This document shows positions 42,773 to 50,922 of a stretch of DNA of 64,000 nt, in pieces. The notes under the pieces were generated by a model, which did no database searches, had not been told where the DNA came from, and worked only from the letters and a program-made list of their open reading frames with translations. Position 1 is the stretch's first letter; each line of letters opens with the position of its first letter. The stretch comes from Candidatus Poribacteria bacterium (GTDB lineage: Bacteria; Poribacteria; WGA-4E; JAJDTR01), in NCBI GenBank assembly GCA_028820655.1, contig JAPPIK010000056.1, positions 89,880 to 153,879 of the forward strand, read 5' to 3'. A program made the position numbers and the translations under genes.

Positions 42773-44018
42773 CGATCTGTACCGTGTCCCCTTCCTTAAT
42801 CCCGGCCTTGTTGAGCGCATTTATTAGTCCCATCTTCTTCAATTTACGATGGAGTAGGATTAGCGCTTGATCATTTTCCATGTCCGTCATCAAAACGGCA
42901 CGACGGGGTTCGTCGCCAGCCACAACGAAGCGATGCCCGTCCTTTGTCAATTCAAATCGCCCCCGAGGATTGGCTTCAGAAAGTTCCATTTCTTCAAATG
43001 GGAATTCATCTTCCAATCTCTTTTCATTCAGCTCTTGTAAACGGTGATGTATTGCCCAGATTAGCTCTCTGATCCCCTCACCGGTGATAGCGGAAATGGG
43101 GAAGGATCGGCGCTTCTCAAAGTAACGCCGGATTCGCGGCAAGTTGGTTCGCGCTTCGGGGACATCCATTTTGTTAAGTGCTATCAACTGTGGGAGTTGG
43201 ATCAATCGTTGGTCGTGCCCTTCAAGTTCCGCGTTGAGTTTTTCATAGTCCGCGATTGGGTCTCTGCCGTCAATCGCTGCGGCATCGATGACGTGAACTA
43301 GCATCTTGGTGCGTTCAATATGCCGCAGAAAATCATGACCCAGCCCTGCTCCTTCGTGCGCGCCTTCGATCAATCCGGGTATGTCCGCCATCACGAAGTT
43401 GCGTTCCGCGTCAATTCTAACCACACCGAGGTTGGGCGCGAGGGTTGTGAACGGATAGGGGGCAACTTTCGGTTTGGCAGATGAAACCCTTCCCAACAGC
43501 GTCGACTTTCCGGCGTTTGGGTATCCCACCAACCCCACATCAGCAATCAGCTTGACTTCCAGTTCAACGGTGCGTTCCGCGCCGGGTTCGCCCTTTTCCG
43601 CAACTCGAGGCGTCTGGAAGATGCTACTTTTGAAATGCGTGTTTCCCTTCCCGCCGATGCCTCCGCGAGCCACAACGACGCGCTGTTCGGCAACAGTGAG
43701 GTCGGCGAGAATCTCACCGCCTTCGACATCTCGCACAATAGTACCACAGGGAACGCGGATGATTCGGTCGGCGGCATCCGCCCCGTGCATATCTTTGCCC
43801 ATACCGGGCTTGCCGTCTTCCGCAACTTGAAGCGGGTTGTGTCTCAGATCGATTAACGTGCTCATGCCTTCCGCCGCTTCAAGAATGACGCTCCCGCCTC
43901 CTCCGCCATCACCCCCGTTCGGGCCGCCGCGAGGCACAAACTTCTCCCTGCGGAAACTGATGCAACCATTTCCTCCCTTACCGCCCTTTGCGTGGATTCT
44001 GGCTGTGTCTATGTTCAT
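42726..44018 (-). CDS. obgE: Obg family GTPase
   Basis: Start chosen at MNIDTARIHAKGGKGGNG (ORF residue 4), matching the family N-terminus, with GGGTG upstream; 430 residues. The glycine-rich Obg fold (RGGPNGGDGGGGGSVIL, GGIGGKGNTHF) is followed by the G domain: G1 GYPNAGKSTLL, DIPGLIEGAHEGAGLGHDFL, G4 NKMD; then a C-terminal OCT domain. A late 50S ribosome assembly and stringent-response GTPase. In many bacteria it follows rplU and rpmA directly; here those genes are 12.7 kb away on the same strand. Confidence 0.95.
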   Translation of the reverse strand: MNIDTARIHAKGGKGGNGCISFRREKFVPRGGPNGGDGGGGGSVILEAAEGMSTLIDLRHNPLQVAEDGKPGMGKDMHGADAADRIIRVPCGTIVRDVEGGEILADLTVAEQRVVVARGGIGGKGNTHFKSSIFQTPRVAEKGEPGAERTVELEVKLIADVGLVGYPNAGKSTLLGRVSSAKPKVAPYPFTTLAPNLGVVRIDAERNFVMADIPGLIEGAHEGAGLGHDFLRHIERTKMLVHVIDAAAIDGRDPIADYEKLNAELEGHDQRLIQLPQLIALNKMDVPEARTNLPRIRRYFEKRRSFPISAITGEGIRELIWAIHHRLQELNEKRLEDEFPFEEMELSEANPRGRFELTKDGHRFVVAGDEPRRAVLMTDMENDQALILLHRKLKKMGLINALNKAGIKEGDTVQIDEFEFAYSTSGIDAG

Positions 44019-44041
44019 CGCTGACACCCGTGAAGGTGAAA

Positions 44042-44253
44042 AACAATCTGTAACTGTTTAGTTCGCTCCAAAAAAAAGAGGAAAATTGGTCTAGCATTCA
44101 TTTCGGTTTGATCGCTTGTAGGAGGGACACCCCTCTGTGGGAGGGGCATCCCTGCCCCGATACTGATTACGGCAGACGTGCAATGAATTGCACTAATACA
44201 AAACGGCATCGGCGATATAGATTGATGGACTAAACAGTTATAACAATCTGTAA
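44042..44253. mobile_element. MITE-like unit with 12-bp direct repeats upstream of obgE
   Basis: AACAATCTGTAA occurs at 44042-44053 and again at 44242-44253, exactly 200 bp apart. Just inside are inverted ends CTGTTTAGT (44054-44062) and ACTAAACAG (44229-44237). The interior has no ORF but carries a GC-rich palindrome-like stretch, GGGACACCCCTCTGTGGGAGGGGCATCCCTGCCCC. Direct repeats around inverted ends fit a small non-autonomous insertion with target duplication; the TTAT before the right repeat is unexplained. It also marks the obgE-side edge of the accessory island. Confidence 0.5.
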
Positions 44254-44354
44254 ACTACCATGCGTGATTTACGCTCCGTTGTCGCCAAACGCGAGCACGT
44301 CAATTTGAGTCCGTTACCAAACACTGTCAAATTGATGGTGTTCCCCCAAGCAGG

Positions 44355-44831
44355 CTATTCCATCTCTTCCAAGTCGGTTAAATCTTCGACGCCTGCAATA
44401 TCTGCTAGCATTCGCGAATATTTTCGCAATTCTCCTTGGAGCGCGCCGAGTTCCTCGCGGAAAATGGCGCGCTCAGAATCATGCTCGAAATCTCCCGCCA
44501 GGCTTTTTCGATGCCACTTTGCCGTGAAAGGACGAATCACTTGGTTGAGAACGACAATCGCAATCTTCGTAAAGTTGATGCAGTCGGGCCCCTGTTCTTT
44601 GATAACCTCTCTCGTGATTGCAAATAACGAATAAACGCTGTCCAATGCCGTCTGTTCATCGCCGTGATCCACCGGTAGAGGCTGAGTCGTGATTCGCGTC
44701 AGCAATTCTATGTACAGCGCCCAAGCGGCATTTTTGTCGGCTGCCTTTGGCGTCCACTCCATTTGTAGAAAGGGAGGAGTGATTTTCAGACTTTTCATGC
44801 CCCATTTTTCAAGGAAACTTGAGAGTCTCAT
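44355..44831 (-). CDS. Unknown 158-residue partner of the TIR protein
   Basis: Start at MRLSSFLEKWGMKSLKI, two bases after the TIR gene's TGA; its Shine-Dalgarno GAAAGGTGG is inside the TIR coding sequence, so the pair is translationally coupled. Soluble and helical, with TPKAADKNAAWALYIELLTRITTQPLPVDHGDEQTALDSVYSLF and TKIAIVVLNQVIRPFTAKWHRKSLAGDFE, and an acidic C-terminus (DLTDLEEME). No signal peptide or membrane segment. I do not recognise a named domain. The strict linkage suggests it acts with the TIR protein, as sensor, regulator or antitoxin-like brake. Confidence 0.65.
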   Translation of the reverse strand: MRLSSFLEKWGMKSLKITPPFLQMEWTPKAADKNAAWALYIELLTRITTQPLPVDHGDEQTALDSVYSLFAITREVIKEQGPDCINFTKIAIVVLNQVIRPFTAKWHRKSLAGDFEHDSERAIFREELGALQGELRKYSRMLADIAGVEDLTDLEEME

Positions 44832-44833
44832 TT

Positions 44834-45379
44834 TCACCACCTTTCACCAGAACGGTTATTTACAAACGATGGATAAGAATTGTCAGGACTAATCGTCTTT
44901 CGCCGATCGAAAGCTTCATGTATCCACGATTGCACGAGGTTCGGATCGTCGACCCAATTGTAAATCTTCGCGAAATCACATTCTATATTATCATGAAGTC
45001 TAGGAGGGATTGTATTAGGAAAATAGTTATTCGGCTCTCCGTGTGGTCTAGGATAGGTCTGTAGCAAAATTCCTAAAAGACCTGAACGCGGGCTGTACTC
45101 CGTTTGACGGATGCTCGCCCCAATCTCCCAATCCACATGCTTTCTCTTCCATGTTTCTGGACCTATCAAAACGACTGTCACTGTTGAATCTCGAAGATAT
45201 TCATCGCGTATCTTTTGGCGAATAGTTTCAGTCTTTAAATTTGATGCGATATCACCAATTTGGACAGATTTTGATACCATTATGTCGTGAATATCCGAAA
45301 ACAGCCCTTCGAATAATTCCCTATATTCTTGATCGTTGTCATGATGATAACTTACAAAGACCTTATGGCGATTATTCAT
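44834..45379 (-). CDS. TIR-like (MTH538/DUF1863, ThsB-type) domain protein
   Basis: 181 residues, a single TIR-like domain. KVFVSYHHDNDQEYRELFEGLF is the beta-A strand and BB-loop entry of this class, followed by IRDEYLRDSTVTVVLIGPETWKRKHVDWEIGASI, the conserved strand plus W-x-x-x-H-x-x-W-E motif. Bacterial TIR proteins of the ThsB type make NAD-derived signals in Thoeris defence. No ThsA (SIR2/SLOG) effector is nearby; instead a coupled 158-residue unknown follows. Catalytic Glu is plausibly in VDWEIG. Cytoplasmic. Confidence 0.75.
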   Translation of the reverse strand: MNNRHKVFVSYHHDNDQEYRELFEGLFSDIHDIMVSKSVQIGDIASNLKTETIRQKIRDEYLRDSTVTVVLIGPETWKRKHVDWEIGASIRQTEYSPRSGLLGILLQTYPRPHGEPNNYFPNTIPPRLHDNIECDFAKIYNWVDDPNLVQSWIHEAFDRRKTISPDNSYPSFVNNRSGERW

Positions 45380-45439
45380 CTGATTCAGTCCCTCCTTAGT
45401 TTTTCATTTGGAACATAATGAAAAGTTCAATTTCAGCGA

Positions 45440-45668
45440 TGACTTATTGAAATTCTCTGCCAAAATAAACGCGATGGTTGACGATGAAAGTGGAATGACG
45501 TCCCTATCTTCTCTCAGAACTCGGTATAAATTGGATTGTTTCCATAATCAACTTGTGAGAATCAATCTTCGTTCCGTCTACTGCGACGCAGCCGGGCAGG
45601 TTTGGAACGTAGGCGCCGTAATTGTTCGCGCCTTCTTCGATAATAATGAGGTATTGCAATTCATCCAC
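45440..45668 (-). pseudogene. Relic of a HicB-like antitoxin
   Basis: Not in the ORF track. On the minus strand from a GTG at 45668 the frame reads DELQYLIIIEEGANNYGAYVPNLPGCVAVDGTK, the HicB fold signature (YSAYVPDLPGC type), then continues METIQF and hits a stop at residue 55. Shifting frame restores EFLREDRDVIPLSSSTIAFIL, the expected HicB C-terminal strand. Two single-base losses explain it. No HicA toxin lies next to it. The 90-residue plus-strand ORF here is a shadow. Confidence 0.65.
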
Positions 45669-45761
45669 CTTCCTCAGTAATCTTGCAGAATGCTCAATCC
45701 GTCGCTATGTCATTACCAAGAATTTTGAATTCAATTTCTGTGTACAGTCTTGCCCTGCGAA

Positions 45762-48095
45762 TTAGTCGAGTCTACACATTGCCGACTCAATGTCGGCTTT
45801 GAGTCTTTTATTACCGGCCCGTTCCGCGAGTTTTAATGCGGTGTCGTAGTCTATGAGAGCATCACGATAATCCTTCAATTGAGCTTTAACCCATGCCTTA
45901 GCGGCCCAAGCCTCAGCGAAATCTGGCTTGCGTAGTATTTCCTCGTCAAGATCTGCTATAACAGCACTATATGGTCCGAATTTAGCCATTTTTACAATCC
46001 CTCTTTTCCCAGAGGAGATTTCGGCACCAGCTTGTTCAAGACGCATCGCGGTGTCGTAATCTTTGATACTGTCTAAGTATTGACCTGAGATTATCTTGGC
46101 AAATCCGCGGTTAACCAAAGCGTCGGCATAATTCGGTTTATTTCGTATTGCTTCGTCATAGTCATTGATTGCATCGGCATATTGCTCCCGGTAAACTCTG
46201 ACGTTACCACGGCTATAATAAGCTTCGGCATGATCCGGTTTACATCGTATTGCTTTGTCATAGTCATTGATTGCATCGGCATATTGCTCCCGGTAAACTC
46301 TGACGTTACCACGGTTACAATAAGCTGCGGCATAATCCGGTCTGAGGCGTATCGCGGTATTGTAGTCATTGATTGCACTGGCATATTGCTTGAGAAAAAC
46401 CTTTGCAATGCCACGGCTACAATAAGCTGCGGCATAATCCGGTCTGAGGCGTATCGCGGTATTGTAGTCATTGATTGCACTGGCATATTGCTTGAGAAAA
46501 ACCTTTGCAATGCCACGGCTACAATAAGCTGCGGCATAATCCGGTCTGAGGCGTATCGCGGTATTGTAATCTTCAGTGGCAGAAGCGATTTGCCCCAATT
46601 TAGTTTTTGCCATACCCCGTTTCTGGTAGAATAAAGCATCGCGCGGTTTGAATCGGATAGCGGTGTCATAGTTTTTGATGGCGTTAGCGTACTCACCTAA
46701 CTGAGACTTCGCGAGTCCTTGATTATAGTAGGTTTCGGCGTATTCTAGATTGGGGGGCATCGTATAATTTGGTTCGAGTCGGGCGACAGCGTCGAAATCG
46801 GTGATGGCAGCAGCATATTGCTTTAACTCAACTTTTGCCATCCCACGATGGTAGTAGGTTGAAACATAGCTTGGTTTAAGTCGTATCGCGTTGTCGTAGT
46901 CTTCAATGGCAGCCGTGTATTGGCCCCTCTCAAATTTCGCCTTGCCTCTCCCAATTAGAGCTTCTGCATAATCTGGTTTTAGTAGAATAGCCAGGTCGTA
47001 ATCCTTGATGGCTTCGGAGTGCTGTCCAGACAAGGCGTTCGCCATCCCTCGATTTCCGTAGATGGTGGCATCCTCGGGTTTGAGTCGCATCGCTGCGTCA
47101 TAGTCTTTGATGGCATCGGCGTATTGTTCAATTTTAACCTTTGCGAACCCTCGATCAAGGTAGATTTCGGCATCATCCGGTCTGAGCAGAATCGCGGCGT
47201 CGTAATCTGCTACTGCATCGGCGTATTGTCTTGCTTTTTCCTTTGCACGCGCCCGACTCACGTAAATCTCGGCGTTATTCGGTTCGACTTGAATAGCGGC
47301 ATCGTAGTCCTTAATGGCTTCGTTGTATTGTCCTAACTCAACCTTCGCCAATCCCCTAGCGGCGAACGCTGCAGAATAAACCGATTTAAGCTCTATATCT
47401 AGTTTGAGTTGAATGGCTGTATTGTAGTCCTTCATGGCTTCGGCATATTGCCCCAACTCAACCTTCACCAAACCCCGTGCGGCATACGCCTCAGAATAAT
47501 CCGGTTTGAGCTCTATTGCTGTGTCGTAATCTGCGATCGCGTCAGAATAGTGTCCCAAGCCCACCTTAGCCTTGCCGCGACCGGCGTATGCCTCAGGATA
47601 ATCGAGTTGGAGCCGGAGCGCAATCTCAAAGGCTACTATGGCATCCTGATGTAGACCAAGCGCGGACTTGACAATGCCCCTTATAAGGTAGGTTTCAGCA
47701 GTTGTTGCTTGTCCCTTCTTCGCGAAAGGTTTCGATATACCCGATAACGGTTTCGCCGTTCCCATCTGATCGATAAGGCCCTCAAGGTAGTTTGAAGGCA
47801 CGGCGAAATTGAGGTTCTGTCCATCTTTAACCTGTGCTACGGCGACGCCTATGACTCTGCCCTTGTCATTGAGCACAGGCCCACCACTGTTACCGGATGA
47901 AATCGGCGCGGTGAGCTGGAATAACTTTCGCGTGTCTAGCTGACGAATTGCGCTGATAAGCCCATGCGAGAACGTTCCCTCTAAAAAACCCTTCGGATTG
48001 CCAACAACATACACAGTATCTCCGACAGCGACAGCATCGCTATCGGCAAGAGGCAGCGACCGTACTTGAGCATCTGACACTTGTACAATCGCCAA
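45762..48095 (-). CDS. Trypsin-like (S1C) protease with a long TPR array, C-terminal fragment of a frameshifted gene
   Basis: 777 residues in the main reading frame. Residues 1-115 complete a trypsin-like domain: Asp in the frame just before residue 1 (DRDLAIVQV), then VYVVGNPKGFLEGTFSHGLISAI and the Ser nucleophile in TAPISSGNSGGPVLNDKG. From about residue 130 to 770 there are roughly 18 tetratricopeptide repeats of 34 residues, several near identical. The N-terminus with the signal peptide and His lies in the next ORF, in another frame. If joined, the product would be an exported protease with a TPR stalk of about 880 residues. The paralogue downstream of 48519 has the same layout. Confidence 0.75.
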   Translation of the reverse strand: MAIVQVSDAQVRSLPLADSDAVAVGDTVYVVGNPKGFLEGTFSHGLISAIRQLDTRKLFQLTAPISSGNSGGPVLNDKGRVIGVAVAQVKDGQNLNFAVPSNYLEGLIDQMGTAKPLSGISKPFAKKGQATTAETYLIRGIVKSALGLHQDAIVAFEIALRLQLDYPEAYAGRGKAKVGLGHYSDAIADYDTAIELKPDYSEAYAARGLVKVELGQYAEAMKDYNTAIQLKLDIELKSVYSAAFAARGLAKVELGQYNEAIKDYDAAIQVEPNNAEIYVSRARAKEKARQYADAVADYDAAILLRPDDAEIYLDRGFAKVKIEQYADAIKDYDAAMRLKPEDATIYGNRGMANALSGQHSEAIKDYDLAILLKPDYAEALIGRGKAKFERGQYTAAIEDYDNAIRLKPSYVSTYYHRGMAKVELKQYAAAITDFDAVARLEPNYTMPPNLEYAETYYNQGLAKSQLGEYANAIKNYDTAIRFKPRDALFYQKRGMAKTKLGQIASATEDYNTAIRLRPDYAAAYCSRGIAKVFLKQYASAINDYNTAIRLRPDYAAAYCSRGIAKVFLKQYASAINDYNTAIRLRPDYAAAYCNRGNVRVYREQYADAINDYDKAIRCKPDHAEAYYSRGNVRVYREQYADAINDYDEAIRNKPNYADALVNRGFAKIISGQYLDSIKDYDTAMRLEQAGAEISSGKRGIVKMAKFGPYSAVIADLDEEILRKPDFAEAWAAKAWVKAQLKDYRDALIDYDTALKLAERAGNKRLKADIESAMCRLD
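46157..46567. repeat. 102-bp tandem repeats inside the TPR array
   Basis: From 46318 to 46567 a 102-bp unit (one 34-residue TPR) is repeated two and a half times with no visible difference; ATAAGCTGCGGCATAATCCG recurs at 46320, 46422 and 46524. A second pair, starting CATAGTCATTGATTGCATCG at 46157 and 46259, has the same period. These are recent duplications and a hot spot for copy-number change or assembly collapse. Confidence 0.85.
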
Positions 48096-48151
48096 ATCAC
48101 GATCTTCATCAATCGCTGTTAAACCTTCAATGGAAAATACCGTGTCCTGTC

Positions 48152-48406
48152 CTACGCGCTTTGCAGTGCCGCGCGCCGCCCCCCTATCACGTGGAAGTTA
48201 GTCGCTATTTGGTTCGGTTGCACAAAGAATCCGCTCCCGACACCTAGGGGTTGCCCGTTCGTATCTTCCATGACAAGCAGCACCGTTGAATCTAACGCCT
48301 TTTTGGCAATTTCTTGTGGGGTCAGGACATTTGCTGCAACAATCTGGCAGAATAGGAAAAGCACCAAATATACAAAACACAGGGATGATTTAATCTTTCG
48401 TTCCAT
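48152..48406 (-). pseudogene. N-terminal fragment of the frameshifted trypsin-TPR gene
   Basis: 84 residues with AAGGAG before the ATG. Signal peptide (SSLCFVYLVLFLFCQIVAA), then LTPQEIAKKALDSTVLLVMEDTNGQPLGVGSGFF and the catalytic His in ATNFHVIGG. The frame then leaves at a G6 run (minus strand, 48179-48184). Seven Gs would give HVIGGAARGTAKRVGQDTVFSIEGLTAIDEDRDLAIVQV, matching the intact paralogue (HVVEGAARGYAKLIGQ) and joining the 777-residue ORF. So a single missing base separates the pieces. Confidence 0.75.
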
Positions 48407-48518
48407 AACAGTCTCCTTGGTGAGGGAAAATATGCATTCAAGAGTAGAAATATCAATGTGAAAATGTCAGGTTAGGTTGTTCTACTTGTCCTATTGTCAA
48501 TACTCGCCAAGCCACCAT

Positions 48519-49553
48519 TTAAAATCGTTTTCGTAGCTTGACTTGGATTTCTGTATGGAGAGTTTTATTGCCGGCCTGCTTCGCGAGCCGAAGTGCAGTT
48601 TGTAGGTCGCTCTTCGCGCCAAAATTGCGCCGTAATTTGTACCTTGCCAGACCTCGATTATAGTAGGCTAATGTGGCCTTCGGTTGCAATTCGATGGCTT
48701 TGCTATAGTCGTTGATAGCGGAGTTGTATTGTCCCAAGTTAGCCTTGGCAAGTCCTCGATAAGTGTAAGCGTAGGCCGAATTCGGATTGAGTTGTATTGC
48801 AGTGTCACAGTCGGCGATGGCAGCCTTGTATTGTTCTAACTCTACCTTCGCTGCACCGCGGTAAGCGTAGGCTTCGGCCAAATCTGGGTTGAGTTGTATT
48901 GCAGTGTCACAGTCAGCAATGGCAGCCTTGTATTGCTCTAACTCTACCTTCGCCATACCCTTACAGGCGTAAGCTTCAGCCGAATCAGGGTTGAGTTGGA
49001 TTGCAGCGTCACAATCTTTCGATGCATCACTATACTGTCCCAAGTTGGCTTTCGCAATTCCTCGGTTGTAATAGGCGGCGGCATAATCTGGCTTAAGTTG
49101 TATCGCAGTGTCATAGTCTGTAATAGCCTCGGAGTATTGTCTCAAATGAGCATTCGCAATTCCTCGGTTGTAGTAGGCTACGGCATAATCTGACTTCAGT
49201 CGTATCGCAGTGTCGTAATCTTTAATAGCCTCAGAGTACTGTCTCAAGAAAGCATTCGCAATTCCCCGCTCGTAATGGGTCACAGCAGAATCCGGTTCAA
49301 GTTTTATAGCGGCATCATAGTCTTTAATGGCATCGGTGTATTGTCCTAAGATTAAACTCACCATGCCTCTACCAAAGTAGATTTCAGCGTTATCTGGATT
49401 GAGTTGCACTGCCGAATCGCAATCTCTGATGGCATCCTGGCCTTGCCCTAGCATAGCTTTGGAAACACCACGATTGTAATATGCTAAGGCATAATCCGGT
49501 CTGAGTCCAATTGCAGTATCAAAGTCCTTCAGTGCCGCGCGGTGTTTCCCCAT
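48519..49553 (-). CDS. TPR array, C-terminal fragment of a second frameshifted trypsin-TPR gene
   Basis: 344 residues made of about nine TPR units (ALAYYNRGVSKAMLGQGQDAIRDCDSAVQLNPDNAE, then AVAYYNRGIANAHLRQYSEAITDYDTAIQLKPDYA and similar), ending with a short helical tail (ALRLAKQAGNKTLHTEIQVKLRK) that resembles the end of the neighbouring 777-residue protein. The ORF-track ATG is internal to a repeat. Reading upstream in this frame gives RSRGIAKARMGKHRAALKDFDTAI, continuous with the preceding ORF once a single C is restored near 49580. Confidence 0.75.
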   Translation of the reverse strand: MGKHRAALKDFDTAIGLRPDYALAYYNRGVSKAMLGQGQDAIRDCDSAVQLNPDNAEIYFGRGMVSLILGQYTDAIKDYDAAIKLEPDSAVTHYERGIANAFLRQYSEAIKDYDTAIRLKSDYAVAYYNRGIANAHLRQYSEAITDYDTAIQLKPDYAAAYYNRGIAKANLGQYSDASKDCDAAIQLNPDSAEAYACKGMAKVELEQYKAAIADCDTAIQLNPDLAEAYAYRGAAKVELEQYKAAIADCDTAIQLNPNSAYAYTYRGLAKANLGQYNSAINDYSKAIELQPKATLAYYNRGLARYKLRRNFGAKSDLQTALRLAKQAGNKTLHTEIQVKLRKRF

Positions 49554-49564
49554 GCGCGCTTTTG

Positions 49565-50830
49565 CTATTCCCCGGCTTCGTAACAGGAGAATGCAAAAGT
49601 CGGCTTGAGTTGTATCACGGCGTCATAGTCCTTTATGGCGTCAGCGTACTGCCCTAAGTTTAATTTTACGGTGGCTCGGTTGTTGTAAAAGAGGTCATAA
49701 TCTGGTTTAAGTTGTATTGCCGTGTCGTAGTCTTTAATCGCGTCAGAGAATCGTCCTAACCCCGATCTTGCCGCTGCGCGACCTTCGTAGGCTAGAGCAA
49801 AATCAGGAAGAAGCCGAATTGCAGTGTTACAATCGGCCACGGCAGTCTCATGTTGTGCTACGTCATTGCGTAGAAATCCACGCCAGAAATGGGCGATAGG
49901 GTTATTTGGGGTTAGTCGGATGGCATCATCAATTTCTGAAATTTCGTAAGCAAGTTGTCTTTCGTTCTTATTTCTAATTCCAAGGTGTATCTCAATTCGT
50001 CTACGACTTATGAGTTTTCGAGCGGTATAGCAGTCCTGCCTAGCGACGGTATGTTGGCCTAGTTCATGTTTCGCAAAGCTGCACCGGATGTACGCTAGGA
50101 CATTAGATGGATTCAACTGGATAGACGTATCGTAGTATTCGATAGCTGATTGATACACTCCTTGTTCATATTTAGCATTACCATTCTCATAGCGGAGCAT
50201 TGCATCAAGAAAGTTCGAGGGAATAGCAAAATTGAGGTTTTGTCCATCTCTAATCTGTGCTACAGACACACCTATTACTTCGCCTTTGTTGTTGAGCACA
50301 GGACCGCCGCTACTTCCAGAAGAAATCGGGGCGGTGAGTTGAAGAAGCTTCTCCATCCCCTCAAAACGGATGCTACTTATAATGCCTTGCGAAAATGTAC
50401 CCTCCAAAAATCCTTTCGGATTCCCAGCAACATAACAAGTGTCACCGACCACGACTGTGTCGCTATTGCCGAGGGGTAGAGGTCGAACATTAGCATCAGG
50501 AACATGTAATATCGCTAAATCGTGTTTTTCATCTACTGCATTGAAATCATCAAGTGTATATGCTGTTCCTTGACCAACAAGCTTCGCAGTCCCTCGCGTT
50601 GCGCCTTCAATGACATGATAGTTTGTCGCAATGTAATCCGGTAGCAGGAAGAAACCGCTCCCGAATCCAAGTATTTGGCCGTTGGCATCTTTCATGACAA
50701 GAAGCACTGTAGCATCTAGCGCCTTTTTGGCAATCTCTTGGGGTGTCAGGTCGTTCGCAGGAAGGGTTTTGCAGAACAGTAAAAACACCAAAGACACGAA
50801 ACTCAGAAGTGATTTTACCTTGTGTTCCAT
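49565..50830 (-). CDS. Trypsin-like (S1C) protease with TPRs, N-terminal fragment of the second frameshifted gene
   Basis: Start at MEHKVKSLLSFVSLVFLLF (ORF residue 9; GGAG 6 nt upstream), about 421 residues. Signal peptide, then a complete trypsin-like domain: His in ATNYHVIEG, Asp in KHDLAILHV, Ser in TAPISSGSSGGPVLNNKG, closing with NLNFAIPSNFLDAM. Four to five TPRs follow, the first degenerate. The frame ends CYEAGE-stop; a missing C near 49580 would continue YRSRGIAKARMG and join the 344-residue TPR ORF, for about 770 residues in total. The catalytic triad is complete, so even the truncated product could be an active exported protease. Confidence 0.78.
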   Translation of the reverse strand: MEHKVKSLLSFVSLVFLLFCKTLPANDLTPQEIAKKALDATVLLVMKDANGQILGFGSGFFLLPDYIATNYHVIEGATRGTAKLVGQGTAYTLDDFNAVDEKHDLAILHVPDANVRPLPLGNSDTVVVGDTCYVAGNPKGFLEGTFSQGIISSIRFEGMEKLLQLTAPISSGSSGGPVLNNKGEVIGVSVAQIRDGQNLNFAIPSNFLDAMLRYENGNAKYEQGVYQSAIEYYDTSIQLNPSNVLAYIRCSFAKHELGQHTVARQDCYTARKLISRRRIEIHLGIRNKNERQLAYEISEIDDAIRLTPNNPIAHFWRGFLRNDVAQHETAVADCNTAIRLLPDFALAYEGRAAARSGLGRFSDAIKDYDTAIQLKPDYDLFYNNRATVKLNLGQYADAIKDYDAVIQLKPTFAFSCYEAGE

Positions 50831-50922
50831 AAGGGTCTCCGAATGGTATGCCAATGGCGGGCATCAGCACATTGTAAACACTCTGTATCTAAACGTGAAG
50901 TGATACCTGCTGAACCAAAGCG

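Noticed and set aside
44834-45379. Calling the TIR gene a complete Thoeris system
   Set aside because: No ThsA (SIR2-SLOG) gene in the window; the coupled partner is unrelated.
45408-45680. 90-residue plus-strand ORF
   Set aside because: Opposite the HicB relic; no Shine-Dalgarno or family resemblance.
45696-45761. Possible second protease tail (YTEIEFKILGND) after the first TPR gene
   Set aside because: Matches only about eight residues of the intact protease's C-terminus (TKVEIRVLDFE); too short to support.
46157-46567. Tandem repeats resembling a CRISPR array at first sight
   Set aside because: Period is 102 bp with no unique spacers and matches the 34-residue TPR unit.
46091-46696. 201-residue repetitive ORF (MPMQSMTMTKQYD repeats)
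   Set aside because: Alternate-frame reading of the 102-bp TPR duplications; the repeats come from the real frame.
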